Part shown: positions 11,336-21,405 of the stretch, one piece after another
How positions within the stretch are numbered: position 1 is the stretch's first letter
How the letters are laid out: each line of letters begins with the position of its first letter
NCBI GenBank assembly: GCA_023101885.1
Contig: JALPQD010000295.1
Coordinates: forward strand, 2,470,505-2,534,504
DNA from: Typhlomys cinereus
Lineage: Eukaryota; Chordata; Mammalia; Rodentia; Platacanthomyidae
DNA: 64,000 bases
Direction of reading: 5' to 3'
Translations under genes and position numbers: made by a program
The notes under the pieces: model-generated
What the model saw: only the letters and a program-made list of their open reading frames with translations
Databases searched by the model: none
What the model was told of the DNA's origin: nothing

Positions 11336-11665
11336 TGTCAAGGTTTGAATGTGAATTGTTTGTTCCCCCATAGGCTCATGTGTTTTCATCCTTAGCTGAT
11401 TTAGTGTTTCAGGGTAGTGGCACCTTCAGGAGATGAAACTTTGCTGGAGAAAGATCCATTACAGGGGTGGGTCTTGAGGATTCCGTGGCCCCTCCCTGCT
11501 GTCAGTTTGTCTCTTGCACTTGATGATTGCTGGGGTGTGAGCCACCTTTCAGTCCTGACACAATGGACTATATCTCCCTTTTGGAACCAAAAGGCATATA
11601 AATCTCCCTTTCTCCTTTAAGTTGTGTATGAGTGCCACCAAGCAATAGAGAGGAGCAACTACATA
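11336..11665 (+). mobile_element. ORR1/MLT1-like MaLR solo LTR (sense)
   Basis: GTCAAGGTTTGAATGTG, CCCCCATAGGCTCATGTG, CACCTTCAGGAGATGAAAC, GGTGGGTCTTGAGGATT, ATTGCTGGGGTGTGAGCC, CACAATGGACTATATCTC and AAATCTCCCTTTCTCC lie in MaLR LTR order. It is similar to the copy at 9946 and in the same orientation. Confidence 0.8.
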
Positions 11666-11844
11666 CACTACAAGGGAAACAAAAATCCCTCATTCTTTGT
11701 GTTTAGTTGGGAGTTTCTACCCTTTTTCCTCTGAGCATAATGTGATGTCATCTCGGATTTTGTCCCAGTAGCCATAGCAAACAGAGTAGAGTACTATAGT
11801 ACAAAGTCAAGTCTTGAACACTGGTCTAAAATCAGGCTGGGCTC

Positions 11845-12265
11845 TGTCTATATTATATAAGCACTTTGTAGCAGGCTGTCTTGGAAGGAGGCTCGAGTCT
11901 CAGAAAGCTCGTGAGTCTAACATTATTCGAGGGGCAAAGTGAAGCAAGCAGTAAAAATTGATGCCGGAGGAGGAGAATCCATAACCAGCGAAAAGCTGCA
12001 TAGAGGAGATTCTCTGATTAAACAGGATGGTTGTAAATTGTGCAGAGAGCTCCAGGGTTGCAGCTTATGTGTCTCATCCAGGCTGGGATGAAGGTTTTGA
12101 GTTCTCCCTGCTCATGTAAGTATCCTTTATCCATATTCCCGTAAGCAATCCCAGTAAACTTACTAGTGTGCCAATTTGGACTGTAGTGTAATTGATACCT
12201 GCTTTGATGCTGGAATCTGATCTCAGATGGATAGATATTTGTGTTGTGACTTCTCAGGAAAAGTT
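11845..12265 (+). mobile_element. Unclassified LTR-like repeat, copy 1
   Basis: This stretch shares ordered blocks with 19273-19890: GAGAGCTCCAGGGTTGCAGC, TGTCTCATCCAGGCTGGGAT, TTGAGTTCTCCCTGCTC, then ATTTGGAC...GTGTAATTGATACCTGCTTT and TGGATAGATATTTGTGTTGT. A TATATAAGC box lies at the left (about 11856). The composition suggests the R-U5 part of an ERV LTR. No retroviral gene is nearby. The family name is unknown to me. Confidence 0.45.
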
Positions 12266-12329
12266 TAACACAACACCACTACTACTCACTACCACTACCA
12301 CATCTTTTCTTTGTGATTGATTGACAGTT

Positions 12330-12915
12330 CTAGACACTGCATTGAGAACATCCAGAGTTTATCTTTCTGGACCTGTTTTTTTCCACTTAACGGTGTTCTC
12401 CAATTTTATCCATGTTGTTGCAAATGATGGAATTTCATTTTTAAAGACTAAATAGTTTTTCACTGTGTATATTTTATTTATTCACTTATCTGTGAGTTGA
12501 TACTTAGATTGACTTCATAATTTGATTATTGTAACTAGAACTGCAATGAACATAAATATGCAGAATCTTTTCAACATACTACTCTCAAGTCTTTTGGGCA
12601 AATACACAGAAATGGTATTGTTGGGTCACGTGACTACTTTATTTTTTTCTTTTTGAGTCTCTGTAGTTTTTCATAATGGCTATACTAATAACTTTCCTCC
12701 AATGGTAGACAAGGGTTCCAGTTTCTTCACACCTTCACTTCCACTTAGCTTTCCTCTTTTTGATAAAAAAAAGAAGTGTAAGAAGGCATTCTGACAGGCA
12801 CAAAGTGTTATCTAATTTGGTTTTGATTTGCACCTTCATGATGATGAGCAATATTGAGCACTTTTCATATACCCATTAACATTAATATATGTTATTTTGA
12901 AGAGTATATATTCAG
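12330..12915 (-). mobile_element. Old L1 ORF2 3' part (antisense)
   Basis: Antisense L1 ORF2 landmarks occur in order: TTCCACTTAACGGTGTTCTC, CAATTTTATCCATGTTG, TTATCTGTGAGTTGATACTT, AACTGCAATGAACATAAATA, CTTTTGGGCAAATACACAGA, TGGTATTGTTGGGTCACG and GGTTTTGATTTGCACC...TGATGATGAGCAATATTGAG. The reading frame is lost. Confidence 0.8.
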
Positions 12916-12924
12916 ACTCCTTAA

Positions 12925-13265
12925 CCATTTAAAACTTATTTATTTTTATGTAAGTATGTGCAAGTGAAGGTAAATACTTTGCATAAGCATGGCATGCCAT
13001 GTGTATGGAGGTTAGAGAACAATCTTGGGCATTGGTCCTTACTTTTCATTTGAGGTAAGGTTTTTCTTGTTTGTGACTGACTTTCAGGTTAGTTGTCTGA
13101 AAGCTTCTAGGATATTCTCTTATCTCTGTCTTTAATAGGAGTGCTGGAGTTACAGACACATACTACCATGTCTGCATTTTTTACATGGCTTTGTGGATCC
13201 AAACTCAGGTCTTTAGGCTTTCACAGTAAAGCACTTTTACCTGTTCAGTCATTTCCCAGCAGCCC
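12925..13265 (-). mobile_element. B3-like SINE (antisense)
   Basis: TTTATTTTTATGTAAGTATG, GCATGCCATGTGTATGGAGG, TTAGAGAACAATCTTGGG, then a variable middle, then AAACTCAGGTCTTTAGGC...AAAGCACTTTTACCTG...AGTCATTTCCCAGCAGCCC match a B3-like SINE read on the minus strand. The middle (13040-13195) is longer than the usual body and may hold an insertion. Confidence 0.6.
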
Positions 13266-13304
13266 ACCTTAACCATTTCTAAATCAATGACTGACTTCCT
13301 TTCT

Positions 13305-13580
13305 TTAAAAAAAAATTCCCCCCCTCTGTGTGTGTGTATGTGTGTACAAGAGGTACTTGAGTGTGTCAGTAGAGATCCAAGAGTGACATCAGTAATCATC
13401 CTGGATTGTTTTACTTCTTCATTTCTTTGCTCTGGGGTTTTCTAAGTTTTGCCTTCAAGGACCAGAACTGTGAGAACTGCTGCTTCCACCTGTTCCTTCT
13501 GAGCGGGACCTCGAGAACCAAAGTCAGGGCCTTTTGTTTGGGAGGCTAAGGCTTTAATTTCTGACCCACATCTCCATCCT
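13305..13580 (-). mobile_element. Old B2-like SINE (antisense)
   Basis: A (TG)n run, then CATCCTGGATTGTTTTAC, TTTTGCCTTCAAGGACCAGA, GGGACCTCGAGAACC, TTTAATTTCTGACCCACATC and TCCATCC match the antisense SINE at 15072 in the same order. It is more decayed. Confidence 0.65.
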
Positions 13581-13734
13581 GACTTGTTTTCTTTCTATGG
13601 AGTTGAATTCCTGATATATTTTGGATATTAATCCTTTATTAGATACATGGCCTGAAAAATAGTTCATCCCATTTTGTGGATTTTAGTTTTTAACTCTTAG
13701 TAGTTTTTCCCTTTTATAGACTTCATTGCTTTAA

Positions 13735-14035
13735 AAATAAATCTGATTTAAAAGAGGAAAGGTTTATTTTTAGCTACCAGTTTCAGCCATAGTCATTGGT
13801 TCTGTTTTCAGGTCCATGGGTGACACAAATATCAACAGGAGCATGTGGCAGAGGTTACTTGCCTTATGGTGGTCAAGAAAGAGAGAGAGAGAAGACAAGA
13901 TGGCCAGAATAGGACCCACTTCTACTTTTGCCAGTTAGCCTTGCTTGCCAAAGTTTCTATTATCTCCCCAAATAGCACCCCTATCTAGGGACCTAGATTT
14001 CAACCTTATGGGAAACATTTCAAATTCAAACCATA
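13735..14035 (-). mobile_element. MLT1-like MaLR LTR (antisense)
   Basis: AGGAAAGGTTTATTTTTAGC, AGTTTCAGCCATAGTCATTG, AGGAGCATGTGGCAGAGG, GGACCCACTTCT..., ATCTCCCCAAATAGCACCCC and TTTCAAATTCAAACCATA fit a MaLR LTR read on the minus strand. The segment to about 14160 (AGCTCTTGGTCATTTC...) may be the attached MaLR internal region. Confidence 0.6.
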
Positions 14036-14165
14036 TAAGTCATCCCCTGACTCTCCAAAGCTCTTGGTCATTTCATAACCAAAATACATTTACCTTAGTT
14101 CCAAAAATCTTCAAAGTCAAATTCTACCACTTAAAGGTGTCATAACCTTTCCAAATAGTAACACC

Positions 14166-14191
14166 AGCTAAGGGTTTAAAAACCCTTAGCT
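14166..14191. repeat. Inverted repeat, 12-bp arms
   Basis: AGCTAAGGGTTT and its exact complement AAACCCTTAGCT are separated by two bases. It lies at the left edge of the SINE at 14192. It is not followed by a T-run in a gene context, so a terminator is not supported. Confidence 0.9.
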
Positions 14192-14457
14192 GGAGACTGG
14201 AGAGGTGGCTCAGGGGTTAAGCCTCTGCCTTGCAGGCGGAAGGTCCTGAGTTCAGATCCTAGACCCCATGTATAGACGCCGGGTGGAAGCAAGGGTGGCC
14301 TGCGTTTCTGGTCCTGGTAGGGTAGAGCCTGTGAATCCCGGGGCAGAGTAACAAGGAGGTGAGGCGGTCCATGGTGGTTCCTGAATTCGCCCGTGGTTCT
14401 ACACACACACACATATACACACACGCACAATGAATACATAAATTAAACAAAAAAAAT
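14192..14457 (+). mobile_element. Young B2-like SINE with CA-rich tail
   Basis: Same family as 4585: ACTGGAGAGGTGGCTCAGGG, CTTGCAGGCGGAAGGTCC, GCCTGCGTTTCTGGTCC and GAATTCGCCCGTGGTTCTA, with a short (CA)n tail and a TAAATTAAACAAAAA tail. Unlike the other young copies I cannot see a clean target-site duplication; the left edge is the inverted repeat. Confidence 0.9.
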
Positions 14458-15060
14458 TTAAATACATGAACCTGTGTGTGGGGGCAACTCAAATTCAAGC
14501 CATACAGAACCATAGTAGACTCCCCCTTATAGCCCAAGTTCTCCTCAATCCTGGGCTTTTAATTGGGTTTACAGTACCAGACATGAATTCTCTCTTATGG
14601 AGCAGGCCTCAAATCCAATGTGAGCATGGCAGTCTTGTTACTATCACACCAGTAGACACATGTTGCCAGCAGGTTGGTACCGTAGTTCACAGAGTCACAG
14701 CTAGTTAAGCCCATCGATGCCTTTCCTCGCTGGCAGCCTGTGTAGCTCTTTCCAACACTATGAAAGCTAGTTAGGGGCACAGAAGCTTCCGGCTCAGTTT
14801 CAGCTTGACTTTTCTATATTTCACATCCAATGTGTGAGCTGTCTTCAGCAAAATGGGAATCTTATCAACTAGTTTTGGTGGGAAATCAAGCAGAATAACA
14901 AGAGCCTGTATTGTTGTAGGCTCTAAGACACCCCTTCCCCCCACCAACAACTCTGAAAGCATTATTCCATGTCTACAGTGGAGTTTTTGTCTGGTGATCC
15001 ATAATTTCTAGGATTGTTATTTAACCCTGTGGTAAATCTGTCTTCAGACATTCTTTTATG
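14458..15060. other. Unassigned, probably decayed dispersed repeat
   Basis: The first part (GGGGCAACTCAAATTCAAGC) resembles the end of the MaLR at 19087, so the SINE at 14192 may have split a MaLR-related element. The rest (CAGCAGGTTGGTACCGTAG, CTATGAAAGCTAGTTAGG) looks like a dispersed rodent repeat that I cannot name. No gene is supported. Confidence 0.4.
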
Positions 15061-15071
15061 CTGATTTTTTT

Positions 15072-15353
15072 AAAATTTATTTTTTATTTTATTTTATTTT
15101 ATTTTTATGTTTGTGTATTAGAGGGCACTGTGTGTCCCTGTAGAGGGCCAAGGGGAACTTTGGAAATCATCTTGGATTGCTTCCACCTCCTTTTTGCTTC
15201 ACTCTGGGATTTCCCAGATTCTGCCCACCAGGATCAGAAATGCAGGCTAACTCTGTTTCTGCCTGGTGTTTTTTACTTGGGACCTGAAATCCGAATTCAG
15301 GATCTTCTGCTTGTGAGACAGAGTCTTAACCCCTGAGCCATCTCTCCAGCCCT
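15072..15353 (-). mobile_element. Old B2-like SINE (antisense)
   Basis: It ends (as read on plus) with TTAACCCCTGAGCCATCTCT then CCAGCCC, the reverse complement of the family head. Upstream are TTCAGGATCTTCTGCTTGTG, TTCTGCCTGGTG and TTTGGAAATCATCTTGGATT. The tail is (TTTTA)n instead of (TG)n. A short duplication TGATTTTTTT at 15062 and 15354 may be its target site, but it is too simple to be decisive. Confidence 0.85.
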
Positions 15354-15360
15354 TGATTTT

Positions 15361-15789
15361 TTTTTTAAATGTGCTTTGATATGAATGATAGCTATTTTCA
15401 CTTTCATTTTCAAATTTTTTGTGTCATTATCTTTTTAAATTATCCATTAGCAATTTATATATAATCTTCAAATCTCAATTTTGGCTCTACATCCATCAGT
15501 CAAGTTGGTAGCTGTATCTATTTCTTCCAAAATGCTTCATTGATTAGTTTCGTTACTATTACCAAACTCTAATAAGTTTTTCCCCAAGTCATTAACATCT
15601 TTTCCTTCACTTACACAAATTTATTTGTTTTTGAAATGCAGTGGTGTTGATTGTTGGGTTGAGGAAAGTTGTGACAGTTTGTTGACTGAGTAATTGGTTC
15701 TGTCTATGTGACTAAGAAAGTGAATGTTGTTCCTGATCCAATGGAAAGTTTGCTTGAGCTCATCATTAGTACTCTGGTTTCTCTATTGC
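15361..15789. other. AT-rich unassigned sequence
   Basis: No gene is seen. It may contain decayed antisense L1 (T-rich, TTTTTGAAATGCAGTGGTG), but no firm match is possible by eye. Confidence 0.35.
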
Positions 15790-16165
15790 TAACATAAATA
15801 CACAAACAAAACAACTTAGGGAATCAAGTAGTTCATTCCAGCTTACAATTCTTGGTTATGTTCATTTATACCAATACCAGTAGCCAGAGGAATTGGCAAC
15901 ATCATATCCATAGGAATTTTGAGAAAGGGACATACTTTCTTACTTGTGAACATTCCTATATGCCAATTTCCAACCAGCTTGCTCTCTGTCTTATCCACCT
16001 ACGTAGGGACTGGCTCCACCCAACAAGGGCCAGGTCCTCCCACATTAATTAGATAATCTCCTACAGGCTTGCTCAGAGTTTGGCTAAATTACTAATTCTT
16101 CACAGATATGCCCAAAGGTTCATTCTTCAATTGTCAAGTTGGTATCTGCATCTTACTGCCACAAC
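15790..16165 (-). mobile_element. MaLR-like LTR (antisense, decayed)
   Basis: Minus-strand MaLR landmarks are GGGACTGGCTCCACCCAAC, CAGGTCCTCCCACATTAATT, AGATAATCTCCTACAGGCTT, ATGCCCAAAGG and TTCAATTGTCAAGTTGG, ending near 16160. The 3' portion of the LTR (left side) is very diverged. Confidence 0.6.
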
Positions 16166-16169
16166 TGGT

Positions 16170-16695
16170 GAGCTTATGTATAAAAATTGAGAAAAGGGTC
16201 AAATGTTGATTCATTGCTCTTTTGTTTCCTATCTATGGCAATCTTCTCTTGTCCATTAGAAGTCAAGTTACAGGTAAATTTTCTTACTGTCCATTGGCTT
16301 AGGAGACAGGGATTTATAGTTTTCTTACACTCTAGAAAACCAATGGGAAGAATCTCCTTTTCCAATAGAAGATACTTTTATAATTGAGTTTTACATGCAT
16401 TTTCAGTCATAAAATCTTTAGTCCTGCCCTTGTACTGACAGAATTTTGTAATAGCATCTCTAGCCTGGATAGTGATGAACACTGTTCTCCAGTGGGCTAT
16501 TATTTCCTTAGATGGACAGTGCTGGACTCAATTTGGAATTGTTTTCTAGGAAATTGAAAAGTTATAATTTAGTAACATTTAATGACCAGATTATCACATT
16601 GTTTTGAAATTAACAATAAAATGAAGGCTTAACTATATCAAGAATTTACATTACTTGAATTTCACTCTGTAGAACTGAGAAAGCAAATAATTTCC
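16170..16695. other. Unassigned sequence
   Basis: Two overlapping 60-66 codon frames on opposite strands (16174-16387) have no recognisable product. No repeat is recognised. Confidence 0.4.
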
Positions 16696-16697
16696 AT

Positions 16698-17070
16698 ATT
16701 GCTTTAGTTTCTTTTTCTATTGTTGTGAAAAAATACTCTGACAAATGCAACTTAAAGGAGGAAAAGGTTATTCGGGCTCATATTTCAAGGTGCAGTTTAT
16801 CATGGCTGGGAAGTCAAGAAAGCTCAATGCTTAAAACTGTACATAGTCAAAAAAACAGATGAATGTATGTTTGCTCAGCATACTTTCACTATTTTATACA
16901 GCTTAGGCAGCAGTCTTATCCATAATTAAGATGCATCAATCTAGGTAATCAGTATTCTCCTTCACAGAGACTCAAGGCTAACCTTAATTTAGATACTTCC
17001 TCATAGGTACATCTAAAAGCCTTGCCTCCTAGATATTGACAATTAATGCTAACAACCACAATATTTTATT
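16698..17070 (-). mobile_element. MaLR LTR (antisense)
   Basis: TTAGTTTCTTTTTCTATTGT, TGTGAAAAAATACTCTGACA, AATGCAACTTAAAGGAGG, GGTTATTCGGGCTCATA, CAAGGTGCAGTTTATCATGG, CTGGGAAGTCAAGAAAGC and TTTTATACAG are the standard 3'-end landmarks of a rodent MaLR LTR read on the minus strand. The right part is decayed. Confidence 0.8.
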
Positions 17071-17147
17071 ATTTTCTGTTTCCTTTCATTTTTGTAGAGG
17101 TACAGTTATCGTTGCTATTAAGATACTTCTAGGACATGTATATAAAT

Positions 17148-17560
17148 TTGTGTCACTTAGCTTCAGCTGTCAACTTGATACTTGTGAGGTACATCTTGAG
17201 ACAGAAGTTTGAGGACTTATTTAGTTAAGGTAGATTTCTAGCAAGTCTCTAGGATATTGTCTTAATTGAATGATTGATCCAGGAAGACCCAGCACATAGA
17301 AAATCAGGTAATTTTCTCTATTCTTGCTGTGGGTGTGATATGATCAGTTTCCTCAGCCTCTGCTCATATTAATTCTCCCGCCATGGCAGACTTGGGATAG
17401 TAAGAAGAATAGTATTCCCTTGTTCACTTATGCTGTTTGGATAACATATTCTTAACAGCAGTTGAAGTTATGAAACTGAGAAAGAATTGAAATAGTAAGG
17501 ACTTGGTTATTTCAATGATTCCTTTAACACGTACATGTACAAAGGTCTCATAAAACAGCA
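17148..17560 (+). mobile_element. MaLR-like LTR (sense, decayed)
   Basis: AGCTGTCAACTTGATACTTG, ATTGTCTTAATTGAATG, GGAAGACCCAGCACA, GTGATATGATCAG...CTC and CCGCCATGGCAGACTTGG follow MaLR LTR order. The 3' end, with its poly(A) signal, is not clear. Confidence 0.55.
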
Positions 17561-17689
17561 AATTTTAAAACAATGCTGCATTATTTTCTTTTAAAGTCCT
17601 ACTGGTTGACTAGGTAGTTTGGGATCTGTTATGTGTTTACAGTCAAAGTTGACTGAAAAGGACTCTATATTCTACAACAGAGAGACTTA

Positions 17690-18440
17690 CACATCTCTGT
17701 TCATTTCAGTTCGATTCAAAATAGCAACAAAATGGAATGCCCATCTATAAGTGGGTAACAAAAATGTGGTACATGTACACAATGGAATTTCATTCAATGA
17801 TAAAGAAATTTTTTTTGCTATTCTTTCAAATTTCTTTATTATTATTATTATTATTTCTGCTCATACAAACTTAACAGGTACACCGGTCCCCTCCCTCCCT
17901 CCACCTCCCCCCCACACCTTCTGCTCCCTCCTCCCCTCTCTCCTTCCTCCCCATCTCCCAGTGCCTCCCCCCCCCCCCAATCCCTGGAGCATCCTTTACT
18001 GTGCATGCCAAACTCACCTCTGGGTCCTCCTCTCTGATGAGATAAAGAAAAATCAAATCATGAAGTTTTCAGGAAAATAGATGGAACTGGAAAATATTGA
18101 ATTGAGTGAGGTGACCCAGTCCCAGAAAGACAAATGTGCATGTTTTTTTCACATGTGGATCTTAGCTATGAGTTTCTAGAGTAGTATGTCTAACTTTGAG
18201 TGCAGTAAAAGCAAGGTGGAAAGAGATCATTGTGGGAGAAGACTCTTTAGGGAGAGGAGATAGTAGAACAAATGGGGAATGGAGCTGAAAGGGAAAAATA
18301 TTGGAGGTGAAAAAGCCTAACCAGAGATGGGACAGAAGGGTAAAGAGGAGGAGAAAGGTGAGGAAGGGATAACGAAAACTAAGGATATATGAAAAAAAAT
18401 ATGGAAACCTGTTTTATAAACTAATTAAAACTATGAAAGA
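17690..18440 (+). mobile_element. Older L1 3' part (sense), split by a younger L1
   Basis: ORF2 C-terminal landmarks are AAAATGGAATGCCCATCTAT, ATGTGGTACATGTACACAAT and GGAATTTCATTCAATGATAA. After the insertion at 17809-18040 they continue with AGGAAAATAGATGGAACTGG, TTGAGTGAGGTGACCCAGTC, CCAGAAAGACAAATGTGC and a 3' UTR that decays by about 18440. The two halves join cleanly across one copy of GATAAAGAAA. Confidence 0.8.
17809..18040 (-). mobile_element. Very short L1 3' end nested in older L1 (antisense)
   Basis: A T-run at 17809-17816, a (TTA)n segment, the GTACACCGG terminus, a C/T-rich tract (complement of the L1 polypurine tract) and AGCATCCTTTACTGTGCATG make up the last 230 bases of a polypurine-type L1 on the minus strand. 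It is bounded by GATAAAGAAA at 17799-17808 and 18041-18050, a target-site duplication. The antisense proline-rich and sense glycine-rich frames inside come from the polypurine tract. Confidence 0.85.
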
Positions 18441-18769
18441 GTGAACAGAGGTGTACTCCATATGTATTGTTACAGGACACAGAGAAATCAAGCTAGAATT
18501 GAACTGCATACTTTTGCCCTACTGGGTAGTTTTCAAAGTGCTACAAGGCTGACAGGGGAGAAAAGTTAGCAAGTGTCATACTTAGCTGTAAACCCTTTGA
18601 TCTACAACAATGACCTGCAGGTGAGTTGTGCTCACTGGTGCTATAGTGGCATGACTGTTATGGAGATTGGCGGTATCTTTCTGAATTTATTTGAGGCTTG
18701 CTCAACACGAGGGAACTCAGGCTTGGATTTTAAAAGCCCATGGTTGGGGAGGTCACAAGTCCTCTTGAA
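18441..18769. other. Unassigned sequence
   Basis: No gene or recognisable repeat. Confidence 0.4.
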
Positions 18770-19132
18770 GTTTTTTTTCTTTTATTGTTGTGAGATGAAC
18801 CTTGGACTCAAGCAACTTAGGTGAGAAAATGACATTCAGTTTTTGGATTATAGTTCCACAGGGGATATAGTCTATTATGGCGGGAATCAAATAGCAGAAA
18901 GCATGAATGACAGCAGAAGCAGAAGGCTGGTTCAGGTCACTGCAACTATCACTGAGCAAACAAGAGCAAACTGGGAAGAAACAGGGCCAGGCTACTAAAC
19001 CTCATGGCTGTGACATGCCTTCCTCCAGCAAGGCTCTATTTCCTCAAGTTGCTTCTCAAAAATTAACAATAGATAAGGATGCAAACACATGAGCCTGAGG
19101 GAGGGGCAACTCACAATCAAATCATAACAGGC
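18770..19132 (-). mobile_element. MaLR-like LTR (antisense)
   Basis: TTTTATTGTTGTGAGATGAA, TCAGTTTTTGGATTATAGTT, TATTATGGCGGGAATCAAAT, AGCAGAAGCAGAAGGCTGG and, at the right end, CTGAGGGAGGGGCAACTC...CAAATCATAACA fit a MaLR LTR on the minus strand, opening TGTTATGATTTG. Confidence 0.6.
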
Positions 19133-19272
19133 CCCATGCAGGAAACTACTGTTGTTTTACTAAATTGCTCATTTTGTCAAACCATCTCATAATGACACCT
19201 CCCAGCCATTTCCATGCAAGCAACCATGATTAAGCTCAAACAAAAAGACAAATATGAAAGTAGAAGAGGGAT

Positions 19273-19890
19273 TTGTTGGAAAGAAGAGAAGTTTTATCAG
19301 GTGCTATAGTTCTCTGGGCACAGTTTAATGTCAGTTTAGACTTTACCGCAGTCTAAGCTAAGGAGGGTGTCGCATAACAAATTGAAACATCCCATCCTGG
19401 AAGAAGTCTCAGCAAGTTAAACAACTCTTTGGGGGCTTAAGAAGTTATTGATGCTAACAAACTTGGTAGAGGGGCTCTCTCCGGGATGTGAAAAAACAGT
19501 AAGTGATAGATTGGGAAGGAGACTAAGAAACTGTGCTGAAATAGACTGCTGAACAACCAGGAAATCTGTAAGAGACTGCTGAGCAGCTGAGCAGTCGGGA
19601 AAAGGCCAGAGAACAGTTCAGCAGCAGGAAGCACCTAACTGTCCAGAAGCCTGCAGGAAACTCTCCTAGCAAGTCATACAGAGAGTTCTAGGGTTGCAGC
19701 TTTCCTGGGTCTCACTTATGCTGGGGCGAACTTTCTGGAGATATAGTTGTCTTTGAGTTGTCCCTCTCTTGTAAGCTTGTTGGTTCGTCAAGTTGGACCT
19801 TAGCATAATTGTTACTTTGATCTGCCATCCAACTGTCTGGGGTGGATAGACGGTTGTGTGGTGTCTCTCCAGAAAAAAGGGCTCACGAAA
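19273..19890 (+). mobile_element. Unclassified LTR-like repeat, copy 2
   Basis: Related to 11845-12265 in its 3' half: GAGAGTTCTAGGGTTGCAGC, GGGTCTCACTTATGCTGGGG, TTTGAGTTGTCCCTCTC, AAGTTGGACCTTAGCATAAT and TGGATAGACGGTTGTGTGGT. The 5' half is rich in ACTGCTGAACAACC-like repeats (19545-19640). It opens TGTTGGAAAG, but neither a firm end nor a target-site duplication is visible. About 100 bases of old L1-like G/A-rich sequence follow. Confidence 0.45.
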
Positions 19891-20102
19891 CAGCAGGACA
19901 AAGAGGGGAATGGGAGAAGGGAATGGTGAATGAAAAATGAAAATTCATTGTATGTATGTATAAAAGTACGAAATTCTCAACGTATTTTTAAAATTACTTG
20001 GGCCAAAGGCTTCTCAAAACTATGTTGGGCACAACATCCTAGAAGGTGTCTTCTCTCATGGGACTGAGTTTGAGAGCGTATAGCTTGGTAGTTAAGGGCT
20101 TA

Positions 20103-20105
<3 letters not shown>

Positions 20106-20153
<48 letters not shown>
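20106..20153. repeat. (TC)n microsatellite
   Basis: A pure TC run of about 48 bases. A decayed tRNA-derived SINE may be attached upstream (AGCTTGGTAGTTAAGGGC at about 20082), but this is uncertain. Confidence 0.97.
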
Positions 20154-20155
<2 letters not shown>

Positions 20156-20611
20156 TGTTTACCTGGTTTCCTCACAGCGTGGTGGCATCAAAGCCGGGTA
20201 ATTGCTTCCATGGTTGCTCCTCCCCCAGAGTATTTCCTAATGATGGAGAGAGAAACTGCCAAGTTGCTTCTGACTAAGTTTCAGAAATCAGTATCACTTC
20301 CATAACCTTCAGTTGGCTATGGCCAAGTTTTAGTGCCAGTCTAGATTGAAGAGTAGGGTATGAGATCAAGGAGCATGGCCCATTTGAAGGGTTGTCTTTG
20401 AAGATGAAATGCTTCAGTTTTCTTGAATATGTTCTCAGGAGTGATTCTTTTTTGTTTTTTTGTTTTTTTTGGCATGTATTCATTATACATAGAGTTGGGT
20501 TTCATGAAAACAATTCCTTTTAGGTATATATCACATTCTTTAACCATATTCATCCTCTCTTCCTTTCTCCTCATTAGTCTCTTTCCTTTCCAGAGTCTTC
20601 CTTCTGCTCTC

Positions 20612-20613
<2 letters not shown>

Positions 20614-20660
<47 letters not shown>

Positions 20661-20666
20661 ACACAC
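20614..20666. repeat. (CA)n microsatellite
   Basis: A CA run with one TA interruption near 20655. No SINE body is recognisable on either side. Confidence 0.97.
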
Positions 20667-20911
20667 TGTTTTATTTACTCACTAAGAATTATAGCTATGG
20701 TTAAGACCTGTGCAAGACTGGTCCATGTCAACATTTCATCATGAAAAAGGAAAAGGCTCATGCCCCCAGGGACTATTGGTAGTTAATGCTGGCTGTGGGA
20801 AGGGGTGTCACTTTTGTGTTTTGTAGTGTAGAAACTGAGAAGTTGCCTATTTTGTTGTAAATAACATCCTACATATGCTCATACAGTCAGTCCTTGGTTA
20901 AACTCAGTGTG

Positions 20912-20973
20912 ACACACACACAAACACAAACATATACACACATACATACACACATAACACAGGACATTAAGTA

Positions 20974-21008
<35 letters not shown>

Positions 21009-21027
21009 CACAAGACATTAAGTAGAG
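20912..21027. repeat. Interrupted (CA)n with duplicated flank
   Basis: CA-rich sequence in which GACATTAAGTAGA occurs twice, at about 20965 and 21014, with A/G and flank differences. The block was duplicated together with the CA tract. Confidence 0.85.
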
Positions 21028-21184
21028 GGGAGACCAATTGGAAAGTAGGTTTTCAGTAGGAGAGAGAACCAGACAGATAATAGGCAGTAAAAGTGACTAG
21101 AATTTGTTAAATATGTATAAGAAACTGTCAAGAAATAAATAATTAAAAAAAGAATTTTAGGAACCATAAATCAGAGAAAATATG

Positions 21185-21405
21185 TGATACTTGTCTTTTT
21201 GCATCTGGCTTATTTTAATTAATATAACTATCTCCAGTTGAATCAATTTTCCATGAAATGGCATAATTTCATTCTTTTATGGTTGAATAAGATCTCATTG
21301 TGTATATGTGCAACATTTTTTTTATACATCCGTCAACAGACACCTAGGCTGGAAATAGGGTGATTCTTACATTTATAATTATCTATTCATCAGTAAATAT
21401 GGAAA
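21185..21405 (-). mobile_element. Old L1 ORF2 end (antisense)
   Basis: TTGTCTTTTTGCATCTGGCT, TTAATATAACTATCTCCAG, CATGAAATGGCATAATTTCA, TTATGGTTGAATAAGATCTC, TTGTGTATATGTGCAAC and CATCCGTCAACAGACACCTA are antisense landmarks of the L1 ORF2 3' end. No frame is kept. Confidence 0.75.

Noticed and set aside
17871..18080. Proline-rich and glycine-rich open frames
   Set aside because: They come from the polypurine/polypyrimidine tract of the L1 3' UTR. The same artefact recurs at 1502, 31306, 37461, 37849, 46001 and 49785.
11845..19890. Provirus flanked by the two related LTR-like repeats
   Set aside because: The two copies differ too much to be a proviral pair, and the 7 kb between them is SINE, MaLR and L1 sequence with no gag, pol or env similarity.
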